A DNA stretch of 64,000 bases from Streptomyces actuosus (GCF_016921115.1 NZ_JAFFZS010000024.1:1-64000); one strand, 5' to 3'; counted from the stretch's first letter, positions 15,877-25,521 are shown. The notes: generated from the sequence alone by a model not told the origin. A program made the numbers and translations.

Positions 15877-17220
15877 TCAGGACAGTCGCTTCAGGAGCAC
15901 CGCAGAAGCCACGGGCCGGGCACCGGCCCGGGCGACCCCGTCGGCCACCTCCCGGTCGGTGGAGGCGACGATGACGGGCCGGCCGGGCGGCTCCGCGCGC
16001 ACCAGCTGGCGGATCAGTTCGTCGGCGGTGACGCCGGGCTTGGAGAACAGCACCCGCACACCGCGCGGCGGCGCCAGCAGCACCGGCGCGGCCAGTTCGG
16101 CCCCGTCGAAGACGCAGGTGACCTCGGCGCCGGTCTGCGCCGCGAGCGCGGAGAGCTGCCCGAGCAGCCTCAGCCGCTGCTTCTCCAGCGGCATCTGCGG
16201 ATAGCCGGTCTTGGTGACGTTGTAGCCGTCGACGACGAGATGCGCCTGCGGCAGCGCCAGCAACTGGTCGAGGATCGCGGGGTCGTGTTCCGACAGCGCG
16301 CGGGCGGCGATGTCCTTGGGCGTCATCCGGCCCGGCTCCACGGCGTCCACGGTCTCCGCGGGCCGTACGGACACCGGGGGCAGCGCCAGTTCCCGGCGCA
16401 GGCCCTGCGTGGCGTCCAGAAGGGTGTCCAGCAGCAGACGGACGCGCATGTCCTCGACACTGCGCCCCTCCCGCGCCGCTCTGCGCGTGGCCTCCAGGGC
16501 GGCCTCCGTCTCCCCGAGGCGCGCCTTGAGCCGCCGGGACTCGCTCTCGGCGGCCGAGACCTGCGCCTGCGCCTCCGTGCGCACGGCCTCCGTCTCGGCC
16601 TGCGCCTTGCGCAGGGCGGCCTCGCCGCGCTTGATGTCGCTCGTGGCCGCGCGCAGCTTGCGGTGAAGCGATTCGGCTTCCTTCTTCGCCGCGTCCAGCT
16701 CGATGCGCAGCCGCTCCGTCTCGGCGCGGGTGTGCTCGCGGGCGTGCGCGAGTTGCTCGCGCAGTCGCTCCAGTTCGGCGCGGCTCTCCTCGTCGACGCG
16801 TTCGGCGTCGGCGCGCTGCGCCTCCTCGCCGGCCGCGGTCACCAGCTTCACCCAGCCGGTGGGCCGCAGAACATAGGCCGCGGACGCCACGTCGAGCGGG
16901 TCCGCGGCCGGGGGTGGCGCGCCGGAGTCGAGGGCACCGGCCAGTTCCGGCTGGGCCTCTCTGAACTTCTCCCCGACACGCTGCCGGAACAGCGGATCGG
17001 TCTCCAGCGCCGCCGCCATCGCGTTCCCGGCGAACTTGGCCCGCCGGTTCGGGGCGAAACGGGCGTACTGCCTCAACTGTGCGGGCAGTTCATTGAGGGT
17101 CAGGCCACCGAACGCGTCCGAGACGATCTGGACGACCCTGCGGCGCACACCGTCGGGCAGTGGACGGTCGAACACCTCAGCGGCGCCGTCGCCCGGCCCC
17201 CCGCCTGCGGTCTCCACCAT
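15877..17220 (-). CDS. NYN-domain (YacP-like) putative RNA-binding/nuclease protein
   Basis: A 447-residue protein. The N-terminal 150 residues are globular (LNELPAQLRQYARFAPNRRA). Residues about 155-280 form a long charged coiled coil. The C-terminal 150 residues are a NYN/PIN-like domain starting at LVVDGYNVTKTGYPQ, with VTCVFDGAE, VRVLFSKPGVTADELI and VIVASTDREVADG carrying the acidic residues for metal binding. Related YacP/Rae1 proteins act on RNA in ribosomes or as endoribonucleases; the target here is unknown. No signal peptide. Confidence 0.85.
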   Translation of the reverse strand: MVETAGGGPGDGAAEVFDRPLPDGVRRRVVQIVSDAFGGLTLNELPAQLRQYARFAPNRRAKFAGNAMAAALETDPLFRQRVGEKFREAQPELAGALDSGAPPPAADPLDVASAAYVLRPTGWVKLVTAAGEEAQRADAERVDEESRAELERLREQLAHAREHTRAETERLRIELDAAKKEAESLHRKLRAATSDIKRGEAALRKAQAETEAVRTEAQAQVSAAESESRRLKARLGETEAALEATRRAAREGRSVEDMRVRLLLDTLLDATQGLRRELALPPVSVRPAETVDAVEPGRMTPKDIAARALSEHDPAILDQLLALPQAHLVVDGYNVTKTGYPQMPLEKQRLRLLGQLSALAAQTGAEVTCVFDGAELAAPVLLAPPRGVRVLFSKPGVTADELIRQLVRAEPPGRPVIVASTDREVADGVARAGARPVASAVLLKRLS

Positions 17221-17292
17221 CCGTCACCTCATCACCTGTCGTGCCCGATCCCGCACGGGGATCACCTGTCGTGAGGCCGGCGGCCCGCTCCG

Positions 17293-17532
17293 TCAGGAGT
17301 CGGCACCCGGCCTGTCCACCAGCTCCACCTGGTCCACGGCGTTGCACCAGCGGCACCGCACGGACTCGATGGTCTCACTGACCACCTCGCGCTCCTCGAC
17401 CTTCGGCTCACCGGCCAGGTCGAGGTGGACGTACTCGACGACCTTCGACGAGCGCGTGACGTCGAAGCGGGTGAGATTGCCGCAGAGCGTGCAGCGCCAT
17501 CGCGTCGTGGCGGTCGGCAGGGGAACCGTCAT
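17293..17532 (-). CDS. Small zinc-ribbon protein
   Basis: A 79-residue protein with two Cys pairs, CTLCGN and CRWCNA, about 42 residues apart, which should bind one zinc. No other motif. It begins at ATG 17532 with only a weak ribosome site. It lies 72 bases upstream of the NYN gene in the same direction and may share its transcript. Function unknown; an earlier in-frame start would add 18 residues. Confidence 0.75.
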   Translation of the reverse strand: MTVPLPTATTRWRCTLCGNLTRFDVTRSSKVVEYVHLDLAGEPKVEEREVVSETIESVRCRWCNAVDQVELVDRPGADS

Positions 17533-17686
17533 CGTGGCTGTTCGCTTTCTTCCAGTGTCCGTGACGCACCGGACTCCCCGGTGCATGTGGCTCGTAACCC
17601 TACGGCCTGGCGGCGACCCGTCGCTGGCCCGTCCACGGCGGCGAGGCGATCCGTCCGGGTCGCTCCTGTTACGTCATGATCTGTTC

Positions 17687-18421
17687 ATGATCGGCTACTG
17701 GAACGGCCCCCTGGGCAGAGCGATCCGGCGCCCCTCGGCACCGGTGACGTACGGACTGATCGCCCTGTGCTGCCTGATCTTCGTGATCGGTCCGGCCTCG
17801 GGCCTGAACCCGGTCTACGGCACCGGCGACGAGCTGATCGCCGCGCAGCGGGCCTACTTCCGCCGCTGGGGCGTCGTACCGGCCGAGCTGTTCGAGGGCT
17901 CCGCCGGATCGGCTCTCACCCCCGCCACGGCGCTGTTCGTCCACGGCAGCTGGGTGCACCTGCTGGGCAACATGCTCTTCCTCTTCGTCTTCGGGGTGAT
18001 GACCGAGGAACGGATGGGCCGCGTGCAGTTCACCCTCTTCTACCTCGGCTGCGGCTACCTCGCCCTGCTGGGCTACGCGGCCGCCAACGCCGGCTCGGAG
18101 CAGTCGCTGGTGGGTGCCTCCGGCGCGATCTCGGCGGTCCTCGGTGCGTTCCTGTACCTGTTCCCCCGAGCCCGGGTCACCAGTCTCCTGCCGTTCCTCC
18201 TCTTTCTGCCGCTGCGCTTCCCCGCGTGGGTCGTCCTGCCCTTCTGGGCGACCCTGCAGTGGCTGGCGGCCGGGCGGGCGGGAGCGGGCCCGGGCGTGGC
18301 CTATCTGGCCCACCTGGTGGGCTTCGGGCTGGGCCTGGCTTACGCGTGGGCCCGCTTCCACCGTCCGGCTAGAGTGAAACCCGCCCCTGCTCCGGCTCCC
18401 GAGGGAGAGAACCAGCCGTGA
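17687..18421 (+). CDS. Rhomboid-family intramembrane serine protease
   Basis: A 244-residue membrane protein with six predicted transmembrane segments. It has the rhomboid motifs: HLLGNMLFLFVFG (His 91 and Asn 95, second membrane helix), GASGAIS with the nucleophile Ser 145, and AHLVGFGLG with the catalytic His 209. It cleaves single-pass membrane proteins within the bilayer; the substrate is unknown. It overlaps the next gene by four bases (GTGA at 18418-18421), so the two are translated together. Confidence 0.93.
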   Translation: MIGYWNGPLGRAIRRPSAPVTYGLIALCCLIFVIGPASGLNPVYGTGDELIAAQRAYFRRWGVVPAELFEGSAGSALTPATALFVHGSWVHLLGNMLFLFVFGVMTEERMGRVQFTLFYLGCGYLALLGYAAANAGSEQSLVGASGAISAVLGAFLYLFPRARVTSLLPFLLFLPLRFPAWVVLPFWATLQWLAAGRAGAGPGVAYLAHLVGFGLGLAYAWARFHRPARVKPAPAPAPEGENQP

Positions 18422-18699
18422 TCACCGCGATCGTCCTCATCAAGACCAGCGTGGACCGGATCCCCGAGATCGCCGAGCAGATCGCGTCGCTGGACAGCGT
18501 CAGCGAGGTGTTCTCGGTGACCGGGACCTACGACCTCATCGCCATGGTCAGGGTCCAGCGGCACGACGATCTCGCCGACGTGATCCCGGGGCGCATCAGC
18601 CGTATCCCGGGTGTGGAGGCGACGGACACGCACGTCGCCTTCCGGACGTACTCGCAGCACGACCTGGAGGCCGCGTTCGCCATCGGGCTGGACTCCTGA
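18418..18699 (+). CDS. Stand-alone AsnC/Lrp ligand-binding (RAM) domain
   Basis: A 93-residue protein made only of the Lrp/AsnC effector-binding domain (ITAIVLIKTSVDRIPEIAEQ, then VTGTYDLIAMVRV and GVEATDTHVAFR). It has no helix-turn-helix. Such short RAM proteins form oligomers that bind amino acids or related small molecules and act as sensors or modulators. GTG start overlaps the rhomboid stop. The ligand and partner are unknown. Confidence 0.92.
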   Translation: MITAIVLIKTSVDRIPEIAEQIASLDSVSEVFSVTGTYDLIAMVRVQRHDDLADVIPGRISRIPGVEATDTHVAFRTYSQHDLEAAFAIGLDS

Positions 18700-18801
18700 C
18701 CGACCCGGCGTCCGCGGAACGCGGCCCGCGCGGGGCGCGGACCAGAGGGCAGCGGGCACGGCCCGGCCGTCCGCCGGGGCGGCCCGCACACCCGGACCGT
18801 G

Positions 18802-20178
18802 TCAGCCCCCCGCCGGGGCGCGGCGGCCGTCGTCCGTACCGCCGGTGCCCCGCGCGCCGCGCCCGACCAGTTCCTTCACGGCCGCGACGAACCGCTCGAC
18901 GTGCTCGTCCGGGGTCCCCGCGCCGAAGCTGACACGGACGGCGTGCAGAGGCGTCCCGTCCGGGGCGGAGCCGGGCGCACCGCACTCCCTCCTCGCCCGG
19001 CGGTCGCCCCCCAGGAGCGTGCGGACCAGCGGGTGGGCGCAGAACAGGCCGTCGCGGACACCGATGCCGTACTCCGCGGAGAGGGCGACGGCGAGGTCCG
19101 AGCTGCTGCGGCCCTCCACGACGAAGGAGAGCACCCCGACACGCGGGGCGTCGGCGCCGAACAGGGAGAGGATCTTCACCTCCGGCACCTCCGCGAGCCC
19201 TTCGCGCACCTTCGCGAGCAGGTGCCGCTCCCGGGCGCCCAGGTTGTCCCAGCCGGCCTCCGTGAGGGCCTTGCAGGCCGATGCGACGGCGTGGGCGCCG
19301 ATGACGTTGGGCGACCCCGCCTCGTGGCGTGCGGCGCCCTCGTGCCACTCCACCTCCACTCCCCCGTCGGGGCGCCGCGCCACCGCGCGGCTGGCTCCCC
19401 CGCCGGCGAGGTACGGCTCGGCCGCGCTCAGCCAGTCGGCGCGTCCGGCCAGCACTCCGGAGCCGAACGGGGCGTACAGCTTGTGCCCGGAGAAGGCCAC
19501 CCAGTCGACGTCGAGGTCGCGGACGCTCACCGGGAGGTGCGGGGCCAGCTGGGCGGCGTCCAGCACGATGCGGGCACCGTGCGCATGGGCGGCGGCGGCC
19601 AGTTCGCGCACGGGCCACAGCTCGCCGGTGACGTTGGAGGCACCGGTGACGCAGACCAGGGCCGGGCCGTGCGGATCGCGGTCGGCCAGTGCGCGTTCCA
19701 GGGTCTCCACGGCCTGCTGCGGGGTGCACGGCGCGTCGAGGCAGGTGACCTGCGCGTCCCGCCAGGGCAGCAGCGCGGCGTGGTGCTCGGTCTCGAAGAC
19801 GAAGACGCGGCAGCCGTCCGGGAGCGCACGGGCCAGCAGGTTGAGGGAGTCGGTGGTGGACCGGGTGAAGACCACCTGGTCGTCGGCACGGCAGTCGAGG
19901 AACTCCGCGACCGTGGCGCGGGCGTTCTCGAACAGGCCGGTGGACAGCTGGGAGAGGTGTCCGGCGCCGCGGTGGACACTGCCGTAGTACGGCGCGTACG
20001 CCGCGACGTCGTCCCAGACCCGCTGGAGTGCGGGCGCGCTCGCCGCGTAGTCGAGCGCGGCGTAGGTGGTCTCGCCGCCGGTGACGAGCGGGACGGTGAC
20101 GTCCCGGCCGAGCACGGGCAGTGCTCCGGGAACGTCGTGACAGAGGGTCTTCTCGGCGGCAGCGGTGGAGACGGACAT
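18802..20178 (-). CDS. Class V aminotransferase (cysteine desulfurase-like)
   Basis: A 458-residue PLP enzyme of fold type I. It shows GSVHRGAGHLSQLST near residue 67, TRSTTDSLNLLA, ETEHHAALLPW, VTGASNVTGE, DAAQLAPH, and the PLP lysine in FSGHKLYAPFGSG. It resembles SufS/CsdA-like proteins, but no clear active-site Cys loop is seen in the C-terminal part (the segment around GVRDGLFCAHPLVR has one candidate Cys). Substrate unknown. ATG 20178. The gene stands alone behind a 502-base upstream region. Confidence 0.85.
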   Translation of the reverse strand: MSVSTAAAEKTLCHDVPGALPVLGRDVTVPLVTGGETTYAALDYAASAPALQRVWDDVAAYAPYYGSVHRGAGHLSQLSTGLFENARATVAEFLDCRADDQVVFTRSTTDSLNLLARALPDGCRVFVFETEHHAALLPWRDAQVTCLDAPCTPQQAVETLERALADRDPHGPALVCVTGASNVTGELWPVRELAAAAHAHGARIVLDAAQLAPHLPVSVRDLDVDWVAFSGHKLYAPFGSGVLAGRADWLSAAEPYLAGGGASRAVARRPDGGVEVEWHEGAARHEAGSPNVIGAHAVASACKALTEAGWDNLGARERHLLAKVREGLAEVPEVKILSLFGADAPRVGVLSFVVEGRSSSDLAVALSAEYGIGVRDGLFCAHPLVRTLLGGDRRARRECGAPGSAPDGTPLHAVRVSFGAGTPDEHVERFVAAVKELVGRGARGTGGTDDGRRAPAGG

Positions 20179-20680
20179 GGCTCAACTCCGGTGAGGCAGG
20201 CGGGATCCGCCCCCGCGAGCACCGGCACGCGCGGCAGGGCGCGGGCACACGGCTCCAGCAGGGGTGGTGAAGGGAAAGCGGGCGGCGGGGCTCGGCGGCC
20301 CTGGGGCGTGTTGCGGATGTCGCGTCGGATCAGGCCGCGGCGTTCGGTGCCGTGCAACGCAAGGCGGAGGAGTGTCCCCGTACCGAGGTATCGGGCGTAC
20401 GTGGACGACTCGGACGACGCGGCGAGGTGCGGTGCCGGGCGTCGTGGGCCCGGCGGGACACGCGCAACGCGCCCTAACGCATTCGCTTGCTCACGGAGGA
20501 CACTCCCTCGAACGACCCAGGACCCCTGGTTCCGCGAGGGGTCCGCGCTTGCCGCGGACCTTGCTGTCCGCGACCTGGTCCTCACCCGGGGCACCCCGCC
20601 ACGGACGGAGGGTTGCCGGACAGCCGGCCGGGGCCGAATGGCTGTCACTCATGACCTGTTCAGGAACGTACGCGAAGTGA
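20179..20680. other. Intergenic region upstream of the class V aminotransferase
   Basis: About 500 bases without a gene I can support. It holds a perfect 8-bp hairpin with a 5-base loop (20540-20560, arm GGTCCGCG), and the short open frames inside it show no known motif and no good ribosome binding site. It is long enough for a structured leader or small RNA, but none was recognised. Confidence 0.5.
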
Positions 20681-20720
20681 TCGCGGTCCCGCAACCCGTG
20701 TCCGGATCGCGGGACCGCGA
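20681..20720 (-). terminator. trpD terminator
   Basis: Perfect 12-bp stem (TCGCGGTCCCGC) with a 16-base loop, 10 bases past the trpD stop on the minus strand. Confidence 0.7.
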
Positions 20721-20730
20721 CACACCGGTG

Positions 20731-21795
20731 TCACGCGTTGCTGGCGGCGACCCACCGTTCCAGGGTCCGCCGGGCGGCCCCCGAGTCGATCGACTCGGCC
20801 GCCTTCGCCATGCCGGCCCGGATCCGGTCCGCCAGCGGGCCGTCGCCGGGCTCCAGGGCGACCAGGGCCGCGGCCGAGTTCAGCAGGACGGCGTCCCGGA
20901 CGGGGCCGCGCTCGCCGTCCAGCAGGCGGCGGGCGACCTCGGCGTTGTAGGCCGCGTCGGCGCCGCGCAGCGCCTCCACCGGGACGACGTCGAGGCCTAC
21001 GTCCCGGGGGTCGAAGACCTCCTCGCGGACCTTCCCGTCCCGGACGACCCAGACCCGGGAGGTGGAGGTGGTGGTCAACTCGTCCAGGCCGTCGTCGCCG
21101 CGGAAGACGAGGGAGGAGTTGCCGCGTTCGGCGAAGACGCCGGCCACGATCGGGGCCATGCGCAGGTCGGCCACGCCGACCGCCTGCGCCTTCACCTTCG
21201 CCGGGTTGGTCAGCGGGCCGAGGAAGTTGAAGGTGGTGCGGATGCCCAACTGGCCGCGCGCGGCGGCCACGTGACGCAGCGCCGGGTGGAACTTCACCGC
21301 GAAGCAGAAGGTGATCCCGGCCTCCTCGGCGACCTGGGCCACGCGCTGCGGCGTCAGTTCCAGATTGACGCCGAGCTTCTCCAGCACGTCCGAGGCGCCG
21401 GATGCCGAGGACGCGGCCCGGTTGCCGTGCTTGACGACCTTGGCGCCGGTGCCGGCGACCACGATCGAGGACATGGTGGAGATGTTCACCGTCCTGGCGC
21501 CGTCGCCCCCGGTGCCGACGATGTCGACCGTCGCCCCGGGCACGTCGATCACGTTGGCGTGCTCGTACATCGCCCGGACCAGCCCGGCGATCTCCTCGAC
21601 CGTCTCGCCCTTGGCTCGCAGGGCCACCGCGAAACCGGCGATCTGGGCGTCGGTCGCCTCGCCGCGCATGATCCGGTCCATCGCCCAGGCCGTCGCTTCG
21701 GCGCTCTGGTCGCGGCCGTCGAGCAGGGCGTTCAGTACCTGGGGCCAGGAACGGCCCGCCGCGGTGTCGCCTCCAGCGGGGGTCACAGCGCTCAT
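20731..21795 (-). CDS. trpD: Anthranilate phosphoribosyltransferase
   Basis: A 354-residue cytoplasmic enzyme that joins anthranilate to PRPP in tryptophan synthesis. Motifs are VDIVGTGGDGARTVNIST (PRPP loop), KHGNRAASSASGASDVLEKLG, FNFLGPLTNPA and the metal-binding DGLDELTTT. The length fits the family. It lies next to the cytochrome bc genes and away from other trp genes, as in mycobacteria (Rv2192c). A strong hairpin ends the upstream qcr operon, so trpD is transcribed separately. Confidence 0.97.
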   Translation of the reverse strand: MSAVTPAGGDTAAGRSWPQVLNALLDGRDQSAEATAWAMDRIMRGEATDAQIAGFAVALRAKGETVEEIAGLVRAMYEHANVIDVPGATVDIVGTGGDGARTVNISTMSSIVVAGTGAKVVKHGNRAASSASGASDVLEKLGVNLELTPQRVAQVAEEAGITFCFAVKFHPALRHVAAARGQLGIRTTFNFLGPLTNPAKVKAQAVGVADLRMAPIVAGVFAERGNSSLVFRGDDGLDELTTTSTSRVWVVRDGKVREEVFDPRDVGLDVVPVEALRGADAAYNAEVARRLLDGERGPVRDAVLLNSAAALVALEPGDGPLADRIRAGMAKAAESIDSGAARRTLERWVAASNA

Positions 21796-21955
21796 CAGCC
21801 GCTCCTAGTGAGTACCGGTCAAGGGCTCTGCGGGCTCCGCAGAGGTCTCGGGCCTGTCGGGTCGTGGGGGTCCGTGGGGTGTCCCGGGGTGCGGCGCCCT
21901 GCCGCGGCACGAGGACGGTGCGGACCCCTGTACCCCACCCTATCCACCCCGCGGC

Positions 21956-22000
21956 ACGGCGAAGGGCCCCGTCCGCAGACCGGACGGGGCCCTTCGCCGT
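21956..22000 (-). terminator. Terminator of the ctaE-qcrCAB operon
   Basis: Perfect 20-bp stem (21956-21975 with 21981-22000) and a 5-base loop, 19 bases past the qcrB stop. It is one of the strongest hairpins in the window. Confidence 0.85.
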
Positions 22001-22019
22001 GGCGTGGCTGACGCAGCGA

Positions 22020-23657
22020 TCAGTGGTGGCCGTGGCCGCTCGTGATCTCCTTGTACTCCTCGACGGTCGGCTTCGGGATCTGGGACTCCTCGCCGAAGTA
22101 CGCGTCGCTCAGCTTGGCGCGCAGCTTCTCGGCGCCCTTGACCTTGCGCTCGACGCCGTTGTCGTCGACCGTGGGGCCGATCTCGAGCGGCTGGTACTGC
22201 TCGTGCGCGGTCAGGGTGTGCAGCTGCTCCTGGCTGAGCGGCTCGTGGACCTCGATGAACTCACCGTGCGGCAGGCGCTTGATGGTGCCGGTCTCGCGAC
22301 CGTGCAGCACCTTCTCCTTGTCGCGGCGCTGGAGGCCGAGGCAGATCCGCTTGGTGATCAGGAAGGCCAGGACCGGCCCGACGAAGACGAAGATCCGGAC
22401 GAACCACGTCACCGCGTTGATCGACAGGTGGAAGTGGGTGGCCCACAGGTCGTTGCCACCGCCGATCAGCAGGGTCAGGTACACCGTCATCCAGGCGACA
22501 CCGAGACCGGTACGGGTCGGGGCGTTGCGCGGGCGGTCCAGGATGTGGTGCTCGCGCTTGTCGCCGGTGACCCAGGCCTCGATGAACGGGTAGACCGCGA
22601 TCGCCACCAGGACCAGCGGGAAGATCACCAGCGGGATGAACACGCCCAGGACGAGCGTGTGGCCCCAGAAGTTGACCTCCCAGCCCGGCATGAACCGGAT
22701 CAGGCCCTCGGAGAAGCCCATGTACCAGTCGGGCTGGGCACCGGTGGACACCTGGTCCGGACGGTAGGGGCCCATGGCCCAGATCGGGTTGATCTGGGCG
22801 ACCGCGGCGATGACCGCGATGGCGCCGAAGACCAGGAAGAAGAAGCCGCCCGCCTTCGCCATGTACACCGGCAGCAGCGGCATGCCCACGACGTTCTTGT
22901 TCGACTTGCCGGGGCCCGCGAACTGGGTGTGCTTGTGGTAGAAGACCAGGATCAGGTGGGCCACCAGCAGGCCCAGCATGATGCCCGGCAGCAGCAGGAT
23001 GTGGATCGAGTAGAAGCGGGCCACGAAGTCGCCGCCCGGGAACTCGCCGCCGAAGAGGAAGAACGACAGGTACGTGCCGACGATCGGCACGGACAGGATC
23101 GCGCCCTCCATGAAGCGGACACCGGTGCCCGAGAGCAGGTCGTCCGGGAGCGAGTAGCCGGTGAAACCGGTGAACATGCCCAGGACGAACAGCAGGAAGC
23201 CGAACAGCCAGTTGACCTCACGCGGCTTGCGGAACGCGCCGGTGAAGAACACGCGCATCATGTGCACGAACATGCCGGCGAGGAAGATCAGCGCGGCCCA
23301 GTGGTGGATCTGCCGGATGAGCAGGCCACCGCGCACGTCGAAGGAGATGTGCAGGGTCGAGTTGAACGCCTCGGACATCAGCTGTCCCTGCAGCGGGACG
23401 TACGAGCCGTGGTACTCCACCTCGTTCATCGACGGGTGGAAGAACAGCGTCAGGTAGACACCCGTCAGGATGATGATGATGAAGCTGTACAGGCAGACTT
23501 CGCCCAACATGAACGACCAGTGGTCGGGGAAGATCTTGCGCATGTTGGCCTTGGCCAGGGAGTAGATCCCGAGCCGGCCGTCGGCCCAGTCGGCGAGACG
23601 TTCGCCGGCGGGCGCCTTCCCGCGCGAGCGGGAATCGGTGCTGGTCGTAGTGCTCAT
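22020..23657 (-). CDS. qcrB: Cytochrome b subunit of the bcc complex
   Basis: A 545-residue integral membrane subunit that oxidises menaquinol in the cytochrome bcc complex. The heme-binding histidines are in IRQIHHWAALIF and VAHLILVFYHKH; the quinol-site loop is the PDWY motif (GAQPDWYMGF). The C-terminal extension of about 120 residues, ending in HGHH, is typical of actinobacteria. ATG 23657 overlaps the qcrA stop by four bases (ATGA). It is the last gene of ctaE-qcrCAB. This subunit is the known target of drugs such as telacebec in mycobacteria. Confidence 0.98.
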   Translation of the reverse strand: MSTTTSTDSRSRGKAPAGERLADWADGRLGIYSLAKANMRKIFPDHWSFMLGEVCLYSFIIIILTGVYLTLFFHPSMNEVEYHGSYVPLQGQLMSEAFNSTLHISFDVRGGLLIRQIHHWAALIFLAGMFVHMMRVFFTGAFRKPREVNWLFGFLLFVLGMFTGFTGYSLPDDLLSGTGVRFMEGAILSVPIVGTYLSFFLFGGEFPGGDFVARFYSIHILLLPGIMLGLLVAHLILVFYHKHTQFAGPGKSNKNVVGMPLLPVYMAKAGGFFFLVFGAIAVIAAVAQINPIWAMGPYRPDQVSTGAQPDWYMGFSEGLIRFMPGWEVNFWGHTLVLGVFIPLVIFPLVLVAIAVYPFIEAWVTGDKREHHILDRPRNAPTRTGLGVAWMTVYLTLLIGGGNDLWATHFHLSINAVTWFVRIFVFVGPVLAFLITKRICLGLQRRDKEKVLHGRETGTIKRLPHGEFIEVHEPLSQEQLHTLTAHEQYQPLEIGPTVDDNGVERKVKGAEKLRAKLSDAYFGEESQIPKPTVEEYKEITSGHGHH

Positions 23658-24712
23658 CCGCGCTCCCAGAATGCAGGACCGACAGGCTCTTCGAAGTCGC
23701 CGAGCGCCTCGAGGTAGCCCTCGCCGTTCACACCGATCCGCAGCTGCGGCAGGGCGTGACCGGCGGGACCGAAGATCACGCGGGCACCGTCGGACAGGTC
23801 GAAGGTGGACTGGTGGCAGGGGCACAGCACGTGGTGGGTCTGCTGCTCGTACAGCGAGATCGGGCACCCGACGTGGGTGCAGATCTTGGAGTACGCCACG
23901 ATGCCCTCGTGCGACCACTCGAGCTCGCGCTTGTCCTTGATGTTCTCCGGCTGGAGCCGGACGATCATCAGGGCCGCCTTGGCGATCTCGGTCTGGAACT
24001 CCTCGTCGTCCTCCTCCAGGCCCTCGGGCTTGGCGAAGGTGAGCGAGCCGACGGCGACGTCCTCGGGACGCAGCGGCTCGTTCGTGTTCATGTTGACCAG
24101 CAGCTTGCCCTTGGACCACAGCGTGTGGCGGAGCTTCGTGCCGGGCAGCGGGCCGAGGTCGCGCAGCAGGAACAGACCCGACAGCGGGACCAGCGTCAGC
24201 GCGCCGAGCATCGTGTTGCGGATCAGCTTGCGACGGCCGATCGCCGACTCCTTGGCGCCCTGCTTGAAGTCCTCGTGGACCTTGGCCCGGAGGTCGGGAG
24301 CAGCCGCGACGGGGTGCCGCTCGTCGGCGACCTCCACGTCCGACATCAGGGTGCGGGCCCAGTGGACCGCGCCCGCGCCGATGCAGAACAGCGCCGTACC
24401 GAGGGTCAGACCGAGCGCGAAGTTCATCGCGCTGATGTGCCCGATCGGGAAGACGAAGATCGACTTGTCGCTCGGGATCGCCACGTACGAGGCGATGAAG
24501 CCGAGAGTGGCCAGCATCGACACCGTGAACAGCAGGGCGACGACGCGCTCGGACCGCTTGGCGGCCCGCTCGTCGACGTCCTGGATCCGGTGCTCGTGGG
24601 GCGGCAGGCCCGGGTCGGCGAACGGGTTCTTCTCGTCCGCCACGCTTACCGCGCCGTGCGCGTGGTCCTGCTCAGCAGGCAGGTTCTCTTCTGGAATGTC
24701 TTGGCTACTCAT
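23654..24712 (-). CDS. qcrA: Rieske iron-sulfur subunit of the bcc complex
   Basis: A 352-residue subunit carrying the [2Fe-2S] Rieske centre that passes electrons from quinol to the diheme cytochrome c. Cluster ligands are Cys 278 and His 280 (CTHVGC) and Cys 297 and His 300 (CPCHQS); Cys 283 and Cys 299 form the usual disulfide. There are three membrane helices at about 57-77, 93-115 and 164-184, instead of the single one in proteobacteria, as is normal in actinobacteria; the third resembles a Tat-type anchor (RRKLIRN). It overlaps both neighbours by four bases. Confidence 0.98.
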   Translation of the reverse strand: MSSQDIPEENLPAEQDHAHGAVSVADEKNPFADPGLPPHEHRIQDVDERAAKRSERVVALLFTVSMLATLGFIASYVAIPSDKSIFVFPIGHISAMNFALGLTLGTALFCIGAGAVHWARTLMSDVEVADERHPVAAAPDLRAKVHEDFKQGAKESAIGRRKLIRNTMLGALTLVPLSGLFLLRDLGPLPGTKLRHTLWSKGKLLVNMNTNEPLRPEDVAVGSLTFAKPEGLEEDDEEFQTEIAKAALMIVRLQPENIKDKRELEWSHEGIVAYSKICTHVGCPISLYEQQTHHVLCPCHQSTFDLSDGARVIFGPAGHALPQLRIGVNGEGYLEALGDFEEPVGPAFWERG

Positions 24713-25521
24713 GACTTCTTGGCCTTTGCGGTCCGAGCGGCGACCCAGACGGCGACCGCGATCAGAGCACCGAGACCGAAGATCCAGGCGAACAGGCCCT
24801 CGGTGACCGGACCGAGGCCGCCCAGCTCCAGACCACCCGGGTTCTCCGTCTCACTGCTGTCGACCGCGTGCAGGTACGCGATGATGTCCTTCTTGTTCTG
24901 CTCCGACATGGTGGTGTCGGGGAACGACGGCATGTTCTGCGGGCCGGTCTGCATGGCCTCGTAGATGTGCTTCGGGTCCACGCCCTCAAGGGTCGGGGCG
25001 AACTTGCCCCTGGTCAGCGCACCGCCCTTGCCGGTGAAGTTGTGGCACTGCGCGCAGTTGGTGCGGAACAGCTCACCGCCCTTGGCGATGTCGGCGCCCT
25101 CGGCGCCGTACTGCTCCTTGGTCGGGATGGCCGGGCCGGCGCCGAGCGAGGCCACGTACGCGGCCAGCTGGTCGATCTCGGCCTGCGAGTACTGCACCCT
25201 CTTCCGCGGGGCCTGGGCGCCCTGCGAGGTGGCCGCAGGCATGCGGCCGGTGCCGACCTGGAAGTCGACGGCCGCGGCACCCACGCCGACGAGGCTCGGG
25301 CCGTCGGAGGTGCCCTGACCGCCGGTGCCGTGACAGCTGGCGCAGCCGACGGCGAAGAGCTTCTTGCCCTCTTCGATGGCGAGGGACTGGGCGGTTTCAT
25401 CGGCCTGCGCCTTGCTCGCGGGCGCGAACGCGGCGTACAGCCCCCCGGTGGCCGCCAGCGCGAGGAGTAGGACGACGACCGCCGCCAGCGGATGGCGTCG
25501 TCGTGCGGAGAGCTTTTTCAC
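24709..25521 (-). CDS. qcrC: Diheme cytochrome c subunit of the bcc complex
   Basis: A 270-residue subunit with an N-terminal membrane anchor (residues 11-33), two c-type heme sites (CASCH 60-64 and CAQCH 156-160) and a C-terminal membrane helix (about 240-262). It replaces a soluble cytochrome c by passing electrons straight to the aa3 oxidase, so the bcc and aa3 complexes form a supercomplex. GTG start at 25521; 79 bases downstream of ctaE in the same direction. Confidence 0.98.
   Translation of the reverse strand: MKKLSARRRHPLAAVVVLLLALAATGGLYAAFAPASKAQADETAQSLAIEEGKKLFAVGCASCHGTGGQGTSDGPSLVGVGAAAVDFQVGTGRMPAATSQGAQAPRKRVQYSQAEIDQLAAYVASLGAGPAIPTKEQYGAEGADIAKGGELFRTNCAQCHNFTGKGGALTRGKFAPTLEGVDPKHIYEAMQTGPQNMPSFPDTTMSEQNKKDIIAYLHAVDSSETENPGGLELGGLGPVTEGLFAWIFGLGALIAVAVWVAARTAKAKKS

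Noticed and set aside
18802..20178. Calling the class V aminotransferase SufS/cysteine desulfurase
   Set aside because: The PLP signature is clear but the active-site Cys loop is not, and no suf genes are near.
20491..20694. 67-codon minus-strand frame upstream of the class V aminotransferase as a leader peptide
   Set aside because: No run of one amino acid codon, no good ribosome binding site and no conserved motif. It also overlaps the trpD terminator.
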